From Treponema sp. (lineage in GTDB: Bacteria > Spirochaetota > Spirochaetia > Treponematales > Treponemataceae): a stretch of 64,000 nucleotides of DNA. The translations under genes were made by a program, and so were the position numbers. Within the stretch, counting starts at the first letter, position 1. Each line of letters starts with the position of its first letter. The notes beneath the pieces were generated by a model. The model saw only the letters and a list, made by a program, of their open reading frames with translations. It ran no database searches and was not told the DNA's origin. Of the stretch, positions 17,103-26,020 are shown piece after piece. The stretch covers positions 1 through 64,000 of the forward strand of contig JAFXSM010000028.1 of the NCBI GenBank assembly GCA_017525605.1, in the 5' to 3' direction.

Positions 17103-18728
17103 TTAGCGAACACCGCCATAAGTTGCGATGAAGACACCAGCTGCGATTGCAGTTCCAATAACGCCGGAAACGTTTGGTCCCATAGCGTTCATCAAAATGA
17201 AGTTCGTAGGGTCTTCGCTCTGCGCAACCTTGTGTGCAACGCGGGCAGCCATTGGAACGGCAGAAACACCTGCAGAACCGATGAGCGGATTGAGCTTTTT
17301 GTCTTTCGGCATGAACAAGTTCATGATGTGGGCCATGCAGATACCGCCGGCTGTAGCAACGCCGAATGCGACAAGTCCGAGGATGATGATACCGACAGAT
17401 TCCCACTTGATAATCTTCTCTGGAGTCATCTGAGAACCAACGCCAAGAGAAAGGAGGATTGAAACGATGTTCATCAATTCGTTCTCCATTGTCTTAGACA
17501 AGCGTGTAGCCGCACCAGATTCCTTCACGAAGTTACCGAATGCGAGACATCCGATGAGCGGAGCTGCAGGAGGCAACAAGAGGATTGTCAAAAGGAGAAG
17601 CATCATCGGGAAGAGGATTTTCTCTGCCTTTGAAACCTGGCGTGGGTTAGGCATGTGAGTCGTTCTCTGCTTCTTTGTTGTGAGAAGCTTCATGATTGGA
17701 GGCTGAATCATCGGAACGAGAGCCATGTAAGAGTACGCAGCAACTGCGATTACAGCCATAAGCTCAGGAGCGAGTTTTCCAGAAACGTAGATTGACGTAG
17801 GACCGTCTGCACCACCGATGATTGCGATAGCACAAGCCTGCATGATGTTGTAGTTGAGTCCGAAGATGTTGAGGACTGCAACACCGAACAATGTGAAGAA
17901 TACGCCGAACTGAGCAGCGCCACCGAGCAATGCAGTCTTAGGGTTTGCAATGAGCGGACCGAAGTCTGTCATAGCACCGATTCCCATGAAGATGAGCATC
18001 GGGAAGAACTCGTTGCCGACACCTGACTTGTAGATGATTGCGAGCATTCCGTCCGGGAGATTTCCCATTCCGGCACCGACAGCATTTACAAGGATTGTTC
18101 CGAATCCGATTGGAATCAGGAGAAGCGGCTCGAATCCACGTCCAGCACCGAGATAAACGATGAGGAATCCGATACACATCATAAGGAATGACTGCCAACC
18201 AGGAGCAGTTCCCCAGTCCTTCACGCGGTTCTCTGATTCTTCGACGATTTTTGACAAAGTCTCATCGTTTGCGTTAGGGTCCTGAATGGCAACTCTGAGT
18301 TTGTTGATTGTAGTCTTAGGCTCATGGTTTTCCTCAGTTGTGAGCTCCTGAACCTTTGCCATCATAGAATTGTACTCTTCCTGAGAAGATGGCTGCTTGT
18401 AGAGGTCGATATCATCGGCATCTGTCTTAGCAGGAGCACCTTTAGTAGAGATAATCTTTGAGATTCCAGTAGATTCCCAAATTCCCTTCAAGAATTTCAC
18501 AGGGTCGATGTTAGGGATTCCGTCACTGCCCTTGATTTTTCTTGAAAGACCAGTTGTTTCCTCTGAAGAAGCAGCTTCAGGAGCTGCAGTCTCAGCAACC
18601 TCAGTTGCAGCAGCAGCTTCCTCTGACTGTGCAAAAACATTAGAACCAACGCTCAAAACAAACGCGATTCCCATGATTGCAAGAGATACACCAAGAACTT
18701 GTTTTTTAAAATTCTTTTGCAAATCCAT
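17103..18728 (-). CDS. oadB: Na+-pumping decarboxylase beta subunit with extended N terminus
   Basis: 541 aa. The C-terminal 400 residues are the polytopic OadB/GcdB/MmdB subunit that couples decarboxylation of carboxybiotin to Na+ export; motifs seen include GAMTDFGPLIANP, IGGADGPTSIYVSGKLAP and NAMGPNVSGVIGTA. About 150 residues are added at the N terminus: a signal-like helix (LGVSLAIMGIAFVLSVGSNV), an Ala/Glu-rich linker and a hydrophilic region. Usual beta subunits are about 370-435 aa and lack this. Last gene of oadG-oadA-oadB. Whether the substrate is oxaloacetate or another acyl compound is decided by OadA, which looks oxaloacetate/pyruvate type. Confidence 0.9.
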   Translation of the reverse strand: MDLQKNFKKQVLGVSLAIMGIAFVLSVGSNVFAQSEEAAAATEVAETAAPEAASSEETTGLSRKIKGSDGIPNIDPVKFLKGIWESTGISKIISTKGAPAKTDADDIDLYKQPSSQEEYNSMMAKVQELTTEENHEPKTTINKLRVAIQDPNANDETLSKIVEESENRVKDWGTAPGWQSFLMMCIGFLIVYLGAGRGFEPLLLIPIGFGTILVNAVGAGMGNLPDGMLAIIYKSGVGNEFFPMLIFMGIGAMTDFGPLIANPKTALLGGAAQFGVFFTLFGVAVLNIFGLNYNIMQACAIAIIGGADGPTSIYVSGKLAPELMAVIAVAAYSYMALVPMIQPPIMKLLTTKKQRTTHMPNPRQVSKAEKILFPMMLLLLTILLLPPAAPLIGCLAFGNFVKESGAATRLSKTMENELMNIVSILLSLGVGSQMTPEKIIKWESVGIIILGLVAFGVATAGGICMAHIMNLFMPKDKKLNPLIGSAGVSAVPMAARVAHKVAQSEDPTNFILMNAMGPNVSGVIGTAIAAGVFIATYGGVR

Positions 18729-18759
18729 TTTTATAAGTTTCCTTTCCTAGCGAACAAAA

Positions 18760-20808
18760 TTACTGAACAGAAGCGACCTGCTGTCCGTTAGCAACCTGTG
18801 TGCCCGTAGCAGCGATGAAGTGGATTTTTCCAGAAGCACCAGCTTTGATTTCAAGTTCCATCTTCATTGACTCGATGATGATTACTGTTGTGTCAGCATC
18901 AACTGTAGCGCCTTCCGCAACAGCATACTTGAGCAAAGTACCAGCAACCGGAGCGTTTACAGCCTTTCCGCCAGCAGGAGCAGCGGCAGCAGGAGCAGCA
19001 GCAGGTGCAGCCGCCGGAGCTGGAGCTGGAGCAGCAGCCTTGACGACACCACCGATTGTAGCGATTGTCTGTCCGTTCTGAATCTGAGTTCCTGTAGGAA
19101 CTGTGTATGTGATTGTACCGTCAGCAGGAGACTTAACCTCAAGTTCCATCTTCATTGACTCGACGATGATGATTGTCTGTCCCTTTGTGACTTTTGTGCC
19201 GTTTGCGAAGCACTGCTTGAGCAATGTACCAGCGACAGGAGCCTTAACATCCTCTCCGCCGACAGAAACTGGAGCAGCAGCAGGAGCAGCACCGGCAGCA
19301 CCGAACTGAACGTCATAAGAAGTTCCGTTTACTGTGACTGAAGAACCGTTTGCAGAAACCTGATAAGCTGTTCCGTTTACTGTGACTGTGTAAGAGCCGT
19401 TTGCAGACTTAGCAGCAGCAGGTGCAGCCTTGACAGCGAATGTACTTTCAGCATCGACAGGACCGTTAGCGCGAGTCTCGAAGAACTTAGTAGCAACTTT
19501 CGGGAACATAGCGTATGTGAGAACGTCCTCGATAGAACCGTTTCCGCCGTTCTTCTTTGACTCCTCAACCATTTTGTCCCACTCCGGCTCGATTTTGTCA
19601 GCCGGGCGGCAAGTGATAGCTTCGTCCATCTTGTTCTGCTCAAGTGCCTTCTTGACGAGGTCAGCGTTTGGAGCAGCCGGAACCTTTCCGTATTTTCCGA
19701 CGAGGAGGTCGCGGAATTCCTGAGTGAGGTTGTTGTAGCGTCCGAAGAGAACGTTGAATACAGCCTGTGTACCGACAATCTGAGATGTAGGTGTAACGAG
19801 AGGAACGTATCCGACATCCTTCTGAACGAGAGGGATTTCCTTCAATACATCGTCAATCTTGTCAGAAGCACCCTGCTGCTTGAGCTGGTTCTCAAGGTTA
19901 GAGAGCATTCCGCCTGGAACCTGAGACTTCAAGATGCGAGTGTCAGCTCCGAGGAACTTAGACTCAAGTGAAGAATAGTGCTTGCGGATATCGCGGAAGT
20001 AAGCTGCGATTTCGAGCAATGCGCTGATGTCGAGACCTGTGTCATACTCAGTTCCCTTGAGCATCTCGACGATTGTCTCTGTCGGAGAGTGAGAAGTTCC
20101 CATTGCCATAGCAGAAATTGCAGTGTCGAGAACGTCAGCACCAGCCTCTGCAGCCTTCAAGAGAGTTGCGACAGAAAGACCAGTAGTTGCGTGCGAGTGG
20201 ATTTCAACAGGAAGGTCACACTTTGATTTGATTGCCTTTACGAGGTCGTATGCTTCATACGGCTTGAGCAAACCAGACATATCCTTGATACAGATTGAGT
20301 CTGCGCCGAAATCAGCATAAGTCTTTGCAAGGTCAGCGTAGATTTCTTTTGTGTGATATGGAGTCGTTGCATAAGAGATAGCCATCTGAACATGCTTTCC
20401 AGTAGCTTTAGCAGCCTTTGTAGCGCGCTCAAGGTTTCTTGGGTCGTTACAAGCATCGAAGATTCTGAATACATCGACACCAGTTTTTGCAGCGTGCTCA
20501 ACGAACTTGTCGACAACATCATCAGCGTAGTGGCGGTATCCGAGCAAGTTCTGTCCGCGCAGGAGCATCATGATTTTTGTGTTCGGCATTGCAGCGTGCA
20601 ATTTGCGGAGGCGTTCCCATGGGTCTTCGTTCAAGAAGCGGATACAAGAATCGTAAGTAGCTCCGCCCCATGCCTCAGCTGCCCAGTAGCCGATTTTGTC
20701 AAGTTTTGGTGCGATTGGCAGCATATCCGCCAAAGTCATGCGAGTTGCGTGAAGAGACTGTGTAGCATCACGCAAAACAAGTTCAGAAATACCAATTTTG
20801 TTAGCCAT
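18760..20808 (-). CDS. oadA: Oxaloacetate decarboxylase alpha subunit with two biotin domains
   Basis: 682 aa. Residues 1-465 are the carboxyltransferase: LRDATQSLHATRM, the metal site with KDMSG and EIHSHATTG, and PGGMLSNL. A linker with two similar TVNGT.Y stretches follows. Then come two tandem biotinyl domains, each with ESMKMELE, the biotin-accepting lysines being Lys553 and Lys649, joined by an Ala/Pro linker. Usual OadA has a single biotin domain. The enzyme takes CO2 from oxaloacetate to biotin; OadB then releases it and exports Na+. A ribosome site AGGAG is upstream; oadG ends 26 nt before. Confidence 0.93.
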   Translation of the reverse strand: MANKIGISELVLRDATQSLHATRMTLADMLPIAPKLDKIGYWAAEAWGGATYDSCIRFLNEDPWERLRKLHAAMPNTKIMMLLRGQNLLGYRHYADDVVDKFVEHAAKTGVDVFRIFDACNDPRNLERATKAAKATGKHVQMAISYATTPYHTKEIYADLAKTYADFGADSICIKDMSGLLKPYEAYDLVKAIKSKCDLPVEIHSHATTGLSVATLLKAAEAGADVLDTAISAMAMGTSHSPTETIVEMLKGTEYDTGLDISALLEIAAYFRDIRKHYSSLESKFLGADTRILKSQVPGGMLSNLENQLKQQGASDKIDDVLKEIPLVQKDVGYVPLVTPTSQIVGTQAVFNVLFGRYNNLTQEFRDLLVGKYGKVPAAPNADLVKKALEQNKMDEAITCRPADKIEPEWDKMVEESKKNGGNGSIEDVLTYAMFPKVATKFFETRANGPVDAESTFAVKAAPAAAKSANGSYTVTVNGTAYQVSANGSSVTVNGTSYDVQFGAAGAAPAAAPVSVGGEDVKAPVAGTLLKQCFANGTKVTKGQTIIIVESMKMELEVKSPADGTITYTVPTGTQIQNGQTIATIGGVVKAAAPAPAPAAAPAAAPAAAAPAGGKAVNAPVAGTLLKYAVAEGATVDADTTVIIIESMKMELEIKAGASGKIHFIAATGTQVANGQQVASVQ

Positions 20809-20834
20809 TTTCTAAAAACTCCTGAAAATAAGTG

Positions 20835-21077
20835 TTAGTTGTTTTTCTCGTGCAATGCAGTTGCGATCGCAGCAACTATTGCTTTTTCATCCACTGCAGG
20901 CGTTGCCGCAGCCACCGGTGTCTCTGCTTTAGTCGCAACCTGATCGAGCTTGAATGCATGAACAGCAGTTCTGAGAAGATTCATACAAGCGATAAGGATT
21001 ACGAGGAAAGAGAAGACAACAAGCATACCGAGCACAGTAAGAATTGCACTCTGTGTCAGCATTTCAGCTATTGTCAT
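20835..21077 (-). CDS. oadG: Oxaloacetate decarboxylase gamma subunit
   Basis: 80 aa small membrane subunit that assembles alpha with beta and helps with metal binding. The start at 21077 (MTIAEML) follows the strong site TTGGAGGACTTT; a longer frame to 21152 would run through the promoter. One membrane helix (about 13-33, VLGMLVVFSFLVILIACMNL), then a hydrophilic tail with an Ala/Pro/Val linker and VDEKAIVAAIATALHE. First gene of the operon. Confidence 0.85.
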   Translation of the reverse strand: MTIAEMLTQSAILTVLGMLVVFSFLVILIACMNLLRTAVHAFKLDQVATKAETPVAAATPAVDEKAIVAAIATALHEKNN

Positions 21078-21116
21078 AAAGTCCTCCAAAAAGGTTTTAC
21101 CAAAAAAAAATAAGAT

Positions 21117-21152
21117 TTTTAAAATTATAAAAGAAAAGATTCCTTTACTCAA
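21117..21152 (-). promoter_or_regulatory. Promoter of the oadGAB operon
   Basis: On the - strand TTGAGT (21147-21152), exact 17-bp spacer, TATAAT (21124-21129). The predicted start lies near 21117, giving a leader of about 40 nt that ends in the oadG ribosome site. Confidence 0.75.
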
Positions 21153-21159
21153 TTAATCG

Positions 21160-21198
21160 AATCTCTAAAAAGTCACGGAAAGTGAGTTTTTAGAGATT
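21160..21198. terminator. Stable inverted repeat after the adenylate cyclase gene (possible terminator)
   Basis: AATCTCTAAAAA (21160-21171) and TTTTTAGAGATT (21187-21198) form a 12-bp perfect stem. It lies between the end of the chemosensory operon and the oad promoter, both on the - strand. No long T-run follows, so termination is likely but not certain. Confidence 0.5.
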
Positions 21199-21202
21199 TC
21201 CG

Positions 21203-23074
21203 TTATTTCGTCGTGAATTTTATCGCTCCGTCCCAATTCTCAGGCGGGTTGGCAATGAAATCGGCACAGCGTTCTTTCATCAGTTTTGCGGCCTTGTCAT
21301 CCTTTACTTCAAGAAGGCACTTCTCAAAATATTCTTTCGCAAGATTGAATATTCCCTGCCTGTAAAGCGAAAATCCCTTTTTGTAGCAGTCCCTGTACTT
21401 CGGCGAAAATTCCTCGATGCTCCTGTCAACTCCGTAAATCGGAACAGGCGTAGATTTTCCCTTCACGCGAACGTCGTCAAGATGCCTGAAAACAAAAGTG
21501 TCGCACTGCAGATTCTCCTCGATGTCCTTCTTCACCGAATCGCTCACGAGAATCATCGAGCCGTAGGTTTTCGTAAGCCCCTCAAGGCGGGACGCGAGGT
21601 TAACGTTGTCGCCGATTACCGTGTAGCTCGTCCTGTCCTTCGAGCCGAGAGAGCCGACCGTCAAATCCCCGTAGTTTATTCCGATTCCGATGTCGAATTT
21701 CATGCCAGAAGGCAGAATCAAATCCCCGAGCGGAACGGACGCAAGTGCCTCGCGCATCTCGTATGCAGCGGCAACGACGCGCCGAGTGTTGTCCTCGTAG
21801 GAGACAGGCGCACCGAAAAGTGCCATTATCGCGTCCCCGATGAATTTGTCGATTGTGCCGCCATGTTTTTTTATGATGTCGCACATTATCGTAAAATATC
21901 TGTTCAGAAACGAAATCATGACTTCCGGCTTGTTGCACTCGGAAATGTTCGTAAACGAGCGGATGTCGCTGAACAAAACCGCGACCGGGCGTTTTTCGCC
22001 GAGAGCGGTCTCCTTCCCCTGCGAGTCGGCAGTGCTTATTCCGTTGACGTAAGAATCGATTACCTCGTCAGGAACGAAAAGGCTGAACGCCTTACGGATT
22101 CTGTTCTCGACGAAAATCTTCTGTTTTATCATCAGAACCTTGTCGAAAAGGACGCTCGCATTCTCGCAGCAGAAATTGAAAAGCGAAGTCTGCGCGGAGC
22201 TGAAATTCCCGCCGCGGAGGACATGAATAACGCCGTACTCACGCCCCTCAGCGTTCAGAAGCTTTGCGCTTAGGTAAGCCGAGAGCGGAACGCCGTCCGT
22301 CTTGAACGTGTCGAGGTTCACTTTCGGCTCGAAGAACTGCGGAACCATCATCGAAAGGCTCGAATCAAGGTCGAGGTCCTCAAAATCGCTCATGCAGACC
22401 TTTATGAAATCTTCTTTTTCCTCGTCGGAAATATTCTGCGAGGCGACGACGTACGAATGAGGCCCGTTATTTTCGACAAGACTCAGCGAAACAATCGGAG
22501 ACGACATGAATTCCGCAATGAACGAAAGGAATTCCGCAACGACGCTCTCGACAGACTCCATTTCATTCATCATCGAAAAAAGCGACGTGACGATTTTGTT
22601 TTTCAGCCTCAACTCCGCATTTATTTCGGAACTGATTACGACGAGTTTTTTGTCGTTCATCACTTTTTTCGTCTGAATCACGTCCGCCTGGTCAAGCAGT
22701 TCACCGTTCGAAGAAGCGATGTCGAAAAGTTCCTCTACGCTCAGAATCAGTGCTTTCTGGTCGAGCCGCACAAAAAGATTCGCCCCGCACGAATATGCGA
22801 ATTCCTCGTCAAAAGAATCCTCCGTGTTCGAATACATTCCGATTGCGAGATTCTCAAAGCACGGAATCGAGCGTATGAGCTTTACGAAATCGAAGCTCGA
22901 CGGCTCCTCAAAAGCGGAATTCAAAAGAAGAATATTCGGCATGAAGTCGAACAAAGAATCCACGAGGTTGCCCAAATCAGTTTCGAATCTCATTGCGGCA
23001 TCGTCCTCGAAGGTCTTCTTGAAAATGCGCTGAACAGTCGATGAATTTTCAACAATAAGGATTTTTTTTCTCAT
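21203..23074 (-). CDS. Class III adenylate cyclase with a pseudo-receiver domain
   Basis: 623 aa. Residues 1-115 have a response-regulator fold (KKILIVENSSTVQRIF...) but lack the key residues: Glu-Asn instead of the acidic pair, Asn in ILLLNSAF where the phospho-acceptor Asp should be, and Arg instead of the conserved Lys. Residues about 150-335 look like a GAF-type sensor. Residues about 360-560 are the cyclase: VLFSDIRSFTNIS (metal Asp), TIDKFIGDAIMALFG (Lys and Asp) and YTVIGDNVNLASRLEG (transition-state Asn/Arg). Lys plus Asp at the base-binding positions favour ATP over GTP. The tail has TPR-like helices. The gene overlaps the CheA gene by 4 nt (ATGA) and is the last of the chemosensory operon. 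Confidence 0.88.
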   Translation of the reverse strand: MRKKILIVENSSTVQRIFKKTFEDDAAMRFETDLGNLVDSLFDFMPNILLLNSAFEEPSSFDFVKLIRSIPCFENLAIGMYSNTEDSFDEEFAYSCGANLFVRLDQKALILSVEELFDIASSNGELLDQADVIQTKKVMNDKKLVVISSEINAELRLKNKIVTSLFSMMNEMESVESVVAEFLSFIAEFMSSPIVSLSLVENNGPHSYVVASQNISDEEKEDFIKVCMSDFEDLDLDSSLSMMVPQFFEPKVNLDTFKTDGVPLSAYLSAKLLNAEGREYGVIHVLRGGNFSSAQTSLFNFCCENASVLFDKVLMIKQKIFVENRIRKAFSLFVPDEVIDSYVNGISTADSQGKETALGEKRPVAVLFSDIRSFTNISECNKPEVMISFLNRYFTIMCDIIKKHGGTIDKFIGDAIMALFGAPVSYEDNTRRVVAAAYEMREALASVPLGDLILPSGMKFDIGIGINYGDLTVGSLGSKDRTSYTVIGDNVNLASRLEGLTKTYGSMILVSDSVKKDIEENLQCDTFVFRHLDDVRVKGKSTPVPIYGVDRSIEEFSPKYRDCYKKGFSLYRQGIFNLAKEYFEKCLLEVKDDKAAKLMKERCADFIANPPENWDGAIKFTTK

Positions 23075-25170
23075 TTCTCACTTCCCTCCAAAAGCGACTT
23101 TACGGAATCAAGGAGATTTCCGCGCCTGAAATCCGTCTTTGAGATGAACGCGTTCGCCCCCGCATCGATGAAAGACTCCTTTGCGGACAAATCGGAAGAG
23201 ACGATAACGACAGGAATGCTCTTGTAATTTTCCATAAGGCGGAGGTTTTCAAGAAGCACGAGGCCGTTCATACGAGGCATGTCCTTGTCGCTCAGAATCA
23301 GGTCGTACTGCTTCGACTTCACGCGCTCAATAGCATTGATTCCGTCAACAGCGCAATCGACTGAGTATCCGCCGCTCGAAAGAATCGACTTCTCAATCTG
23401 CCTCGTAGTCTCGGAGTCATCGACGACAAGAATCTTGTAGATTTTCTGCTTCGTGTTCGCCTCGTAAAGCTTTATGTCGTAGCCGCGGAGTTTTTTGAAT
23501 CGAGTGATGATTTCAGGAACGTAGAGAATCGGAACGATGTCGTAATGCTCGTCAAAAACGATTCCCTGCAGAATCTTGAAATTCTTCAGCGCCTGCGGAA
23601 GCGGCTTGACAACAAGGGATGCGTAACGCTGAACGCTCTCGACGACGATTCCAATCTGCTGCTCCATGAATTCCGCAATCAGAATCGTGTCCGCCTCGGT
23701 CTGCTTCATCATTTTCTGCTCCTTGAAAAGCGAAGAAAGCGAATAGACAGGAATAAGATTGCTGTTCAGCCTGATGTAATTCTGGTTCTGCAGATTGATG
23801 TATTCGGATTTGTTCCTGTAGATGATGTCAACGAGATGCTGGGACGGAATCAGATATTTTTCCTGGTTCGAAGTGACGAAAAGCCCCTGCATCGTAGCAA
23901 GCGAAAGCGGGAATTTCAAAAAGAAAGTCGTCCCCTTCCCGCGCTCTGATTCGATTGAGATTCGCCCCTTGATTTTTTCCACAATCGTCCATACGACATC
24001 AAGACCGACACCGCGCCCCGAAAGTTCCGAAACTTCGTCTTTGGTCGAGAACCCCGACATGAAAAGGAACTGGACAAGCTCCCTGTCACTCATCGTTTTG
24101 ATTTCGTCTGTGCGCTCCGGGTATTTCTCGACGGCCTTCTTCCTTATTTTTTCATAATCAAGCCCCTTTCCGTCATCGCATATCGTGATTTCGACGAATT
24201 TCGAGTCCGCCTTGCAACGGATTGAAATCGTGCCCTCCTCGCTTTTTCCGGCCTTCACGCGCTCCTCGGGCATCTCAAGCCCGTGGTCGAGCGAATTCCT
24301 GACAAGATGAATGAGGATGTCGGAAAGATATTCAAGGACGACCTTATCAAGCGCAATGTCGGTCTCGGGGATGTCTGCGCGGACTTTTTTCGACAGCTGC
24401 ATCGCCTCAATGCTGATTGAGTTCTCAATCGGGGAAAGCACGCGCGAAAGCGGAAGCATACGCAAATCGAAAACCTGCTCCTGAACGGAGAAAATCGTGG
24501 TCTCAAGAGAAGCGATATCGGATTCGAGCTGCTTGCGGAGACGCACAATCTCGTTGTTCCCCGTTTTCTCCTCGATTGCACGGAGCGAATCAAGTTGGTG
24601 CTTCAAGCGGAATTCCTTGATGAGCATGTCGTCGAACGAAGGGATTATCTCGTTGACCTTTCGGAGCTTGACCCTGATTGACTGAACTTCGGAAATATTC
24701 TCCGCATCCTCGTCATCGTCATCAAGAATCTGGATATTCTGGCTGCGCTTGATTTCTTTCTCCACGTCCTCGATGCTGAAAAGCTCGCCCGCACCGATTT
24801 TGTCGCAATACGTCACATAGAGCGTCACGTCTGTTTCGTCGGTGCCTTTCTTTTCGATGTCGGAAATGCAGGACTCGATTTTGTCGGCGACAAGGAACAC
24901 GAGCCTGACGAGCCTGTCCGAGACTTTCACGCGGCCGTCCTTCACGCCCTTGTAGATATCCTCGACAGAATGCGAAAGACGTTCGATTGACTCGTATCCG
25001 AGCATCCTCGAATTTCCCTTCAGCGTATGCAGATTCCGAAGAAGCTCCGAAAGCAAATCCTGATTTATCGTGTCCGACTTCAGAGCAATCACGGCTTTCT
25101 TGATTTTCTCGACAAGCTCAAGCGACTCCGAAAGATAGCTGTCTGTTATATCTTCTGATATACGTGGCAT
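23071..25170 (-). CDS. cheA: CheA-type histidine kinase fused to a receiver
   Basis: 699 aa hybrid (FrzE-like layout): Hpt domain with phospho-His48 in LHTLKGNSRML; dimerisation helices; HATPase with VRNSLDHGLE, CDDGKGLDY and GRGVGLDVV; CheW-like domain (SLATMQGLFV...); C-terminal receiver with KILVVDDS, acceptor Asp628 in LILSDKDMP and Lys in FISKTD. No P2 domain for CheY docking is obvious, which fits a built-in receiver as phosphate sink or partner. A GAGGAAA ribosome site precedes the ATG. It would be the kinase core of the array built by the MCPs and CheW proteins encoded just upstream. Confidence 0.92.
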   Translation of the reverse strand: MPRISEDITDSYLSESLELVEKIKKAVIALKSDTINQDLLSELLRNLHTLKGNSRMLGYESIERLSHSVEDIYKGVKDGRVKVSDRLVRLVFLVADKIESCISDIEKKGTDETDVTLYVTYCDKIGAGELFSIEDVEKEIKRSQNIQILDDDDEDAENISEVQSIRVKLRKVNEIIPSFDDMLIKEFRLKHQLDSLRAIEEKTGNNEIVRLRKQLESDIASLETTIFSVQEQVFDLRMLPLSRVLSPIENSISIEAMQLSKKVRADIPETDIALDKVVLEYLSDILIHLVRNSLDHGLEMPEERVKAGKSEEGTISIRCKADSKFVEITICDDGKGLDYEKIRKKAVEKYPERTDEIKTMSDRELVQFLFMSGFSTKDEVSELSGRGVGLDVVWTIVEKIKGRISIESERGKGTTFFLKFPLSLATMQGLFVTSNQEKYLIPSQHLVDIIYRNKSEYINLQNQNYIRLNSNLIPVYSLSSLFKEQKMMKQTEADTILIAEFMEQQIGIVVESVQRYASLVVKPLPQALKNFKILQGIVFDEHYDIVPILYVPEIITRFKKLRGYDIKLYEANTKQKIYKILVVDDSETTRQIEKSILSSGGYSVDCAVDGINAIERVKSKQYDLILSDKDMPRMNGLVLLENLRLMENYKSIPVVIVSSDLSAKESFIDAGANAFISKTDFRRGNLLDSVKSLLEGSEK

Positions 25171-25204
25171 ATATTTTCCTCATTTTTTCAATCATTTTTT
25201 TCAA

Positions 25205-26020
25205 TCATTTTGTCTTCACAAAATAGAACACATCGCCGTCCGAGATTTTCCGTAAGCCCTCAGGCGTCATCGAAGAATCCACCTGGGCAATCTCATTCAT
25301 CGAAACGAAAATAATTCCGCCGTCGGCAAGGTAATTTTCCGACAGGACTTTCAGGATTTTCGCCCGCGTCTCCCTCGAAAAATAGATGAAGACATTGCGG
25401 ACGAAAATTATGTCCTGCTTTTCTATTATGCTCTTCTCCTTCTCGATTTTCGCAAGGTTTATCCGCTTCGTCGCAATCTTCGACCGCATCGTTTCGTCGA
25501 ATTCAATCTCGCCATTCTGATTGATGTACTTCTGGACAAGGTAGCGGTATTTCTCGCCGTCGCCGGGACGGAGAAGAGATGCCTTGAAAACGCCGCTCCT
25601 GCATTTTTTCAGCACGGCAGTATTTATGTCGCTCGCAAGGATTTCGGATTTCACATGGCAGCTTGAGGCAAGAAGAAGAAGCGAATACGCCTCCGCCCCC
25701 TCCGAGCAAGCCGCGCTCCAGATTTTTATCGGCTTTGTTCCGTTCCTGTTAATCCACTCCGGGAAAAATCTCTGTTTCAGAAGGTCAAACTGCTTCTCCT
25801 CGCGGAAAAAATACGTCTCGTTGACGGTCGAGCCGTTCACAAGCTCTTCAAGCTCGTTCGTGTCGCTCTGGATTTTCAGAAAGTAGTTCCGAAAACTTCC
25901 GATTGCCTTGATTTTTTTCTCGATAAATTTACCGATGCCGGACTTGTGGCTTTCGAGAGGAATTATTCCGATTTTTTCAGTTATGAACGACACGATTTTC
26001 TCAAGTTCGAATTCATTCAT
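25205..26020 (-). CDS. cheR: CheR chemoreceptor methyltransferase
   Basis: 271 aa; methylates glutamates of MCPs with S-adenosylmethionine. The start at 26020 (MNEFELEK) is chosen because it overlaps the cheB stop by 8 nt (ATGAATGA); the longer frame to 26185 lies inside cheB. Seen: N-terminal helical domain, then GSTVNETYFFREEKQF, the SAM loop IWSAACSEGAEAYSL, EILASDINTAVL and IIFVRNVFIYF. All CheR landmarks are present. No C-terminal TPR extension. Confidence 0.92.
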   Translation of the reverse strand: MNEFELEKIVSFITEKIGIIPLESHKSGIGKFIEKKIKAIGSFRNYFLKIQSDTNELEELVNGSTVNETYFFREEKQFDLLKQRFFPEWINRNGTKPIKIWSAACSEGAEAYSLLLLASSCHVKSEILASDINTAVLKKCRSGVFKASLLRPGDGEKYRYLVQKYINQNGEIEFDETMRSKIATKRINLAKIEKEKSIIEKQDIIFVRNVFIYFSRETRAKILKVLSENYLADGGIIFVSMNEIAQVDSSMTPEGLRKISDGDVFYFVKTK

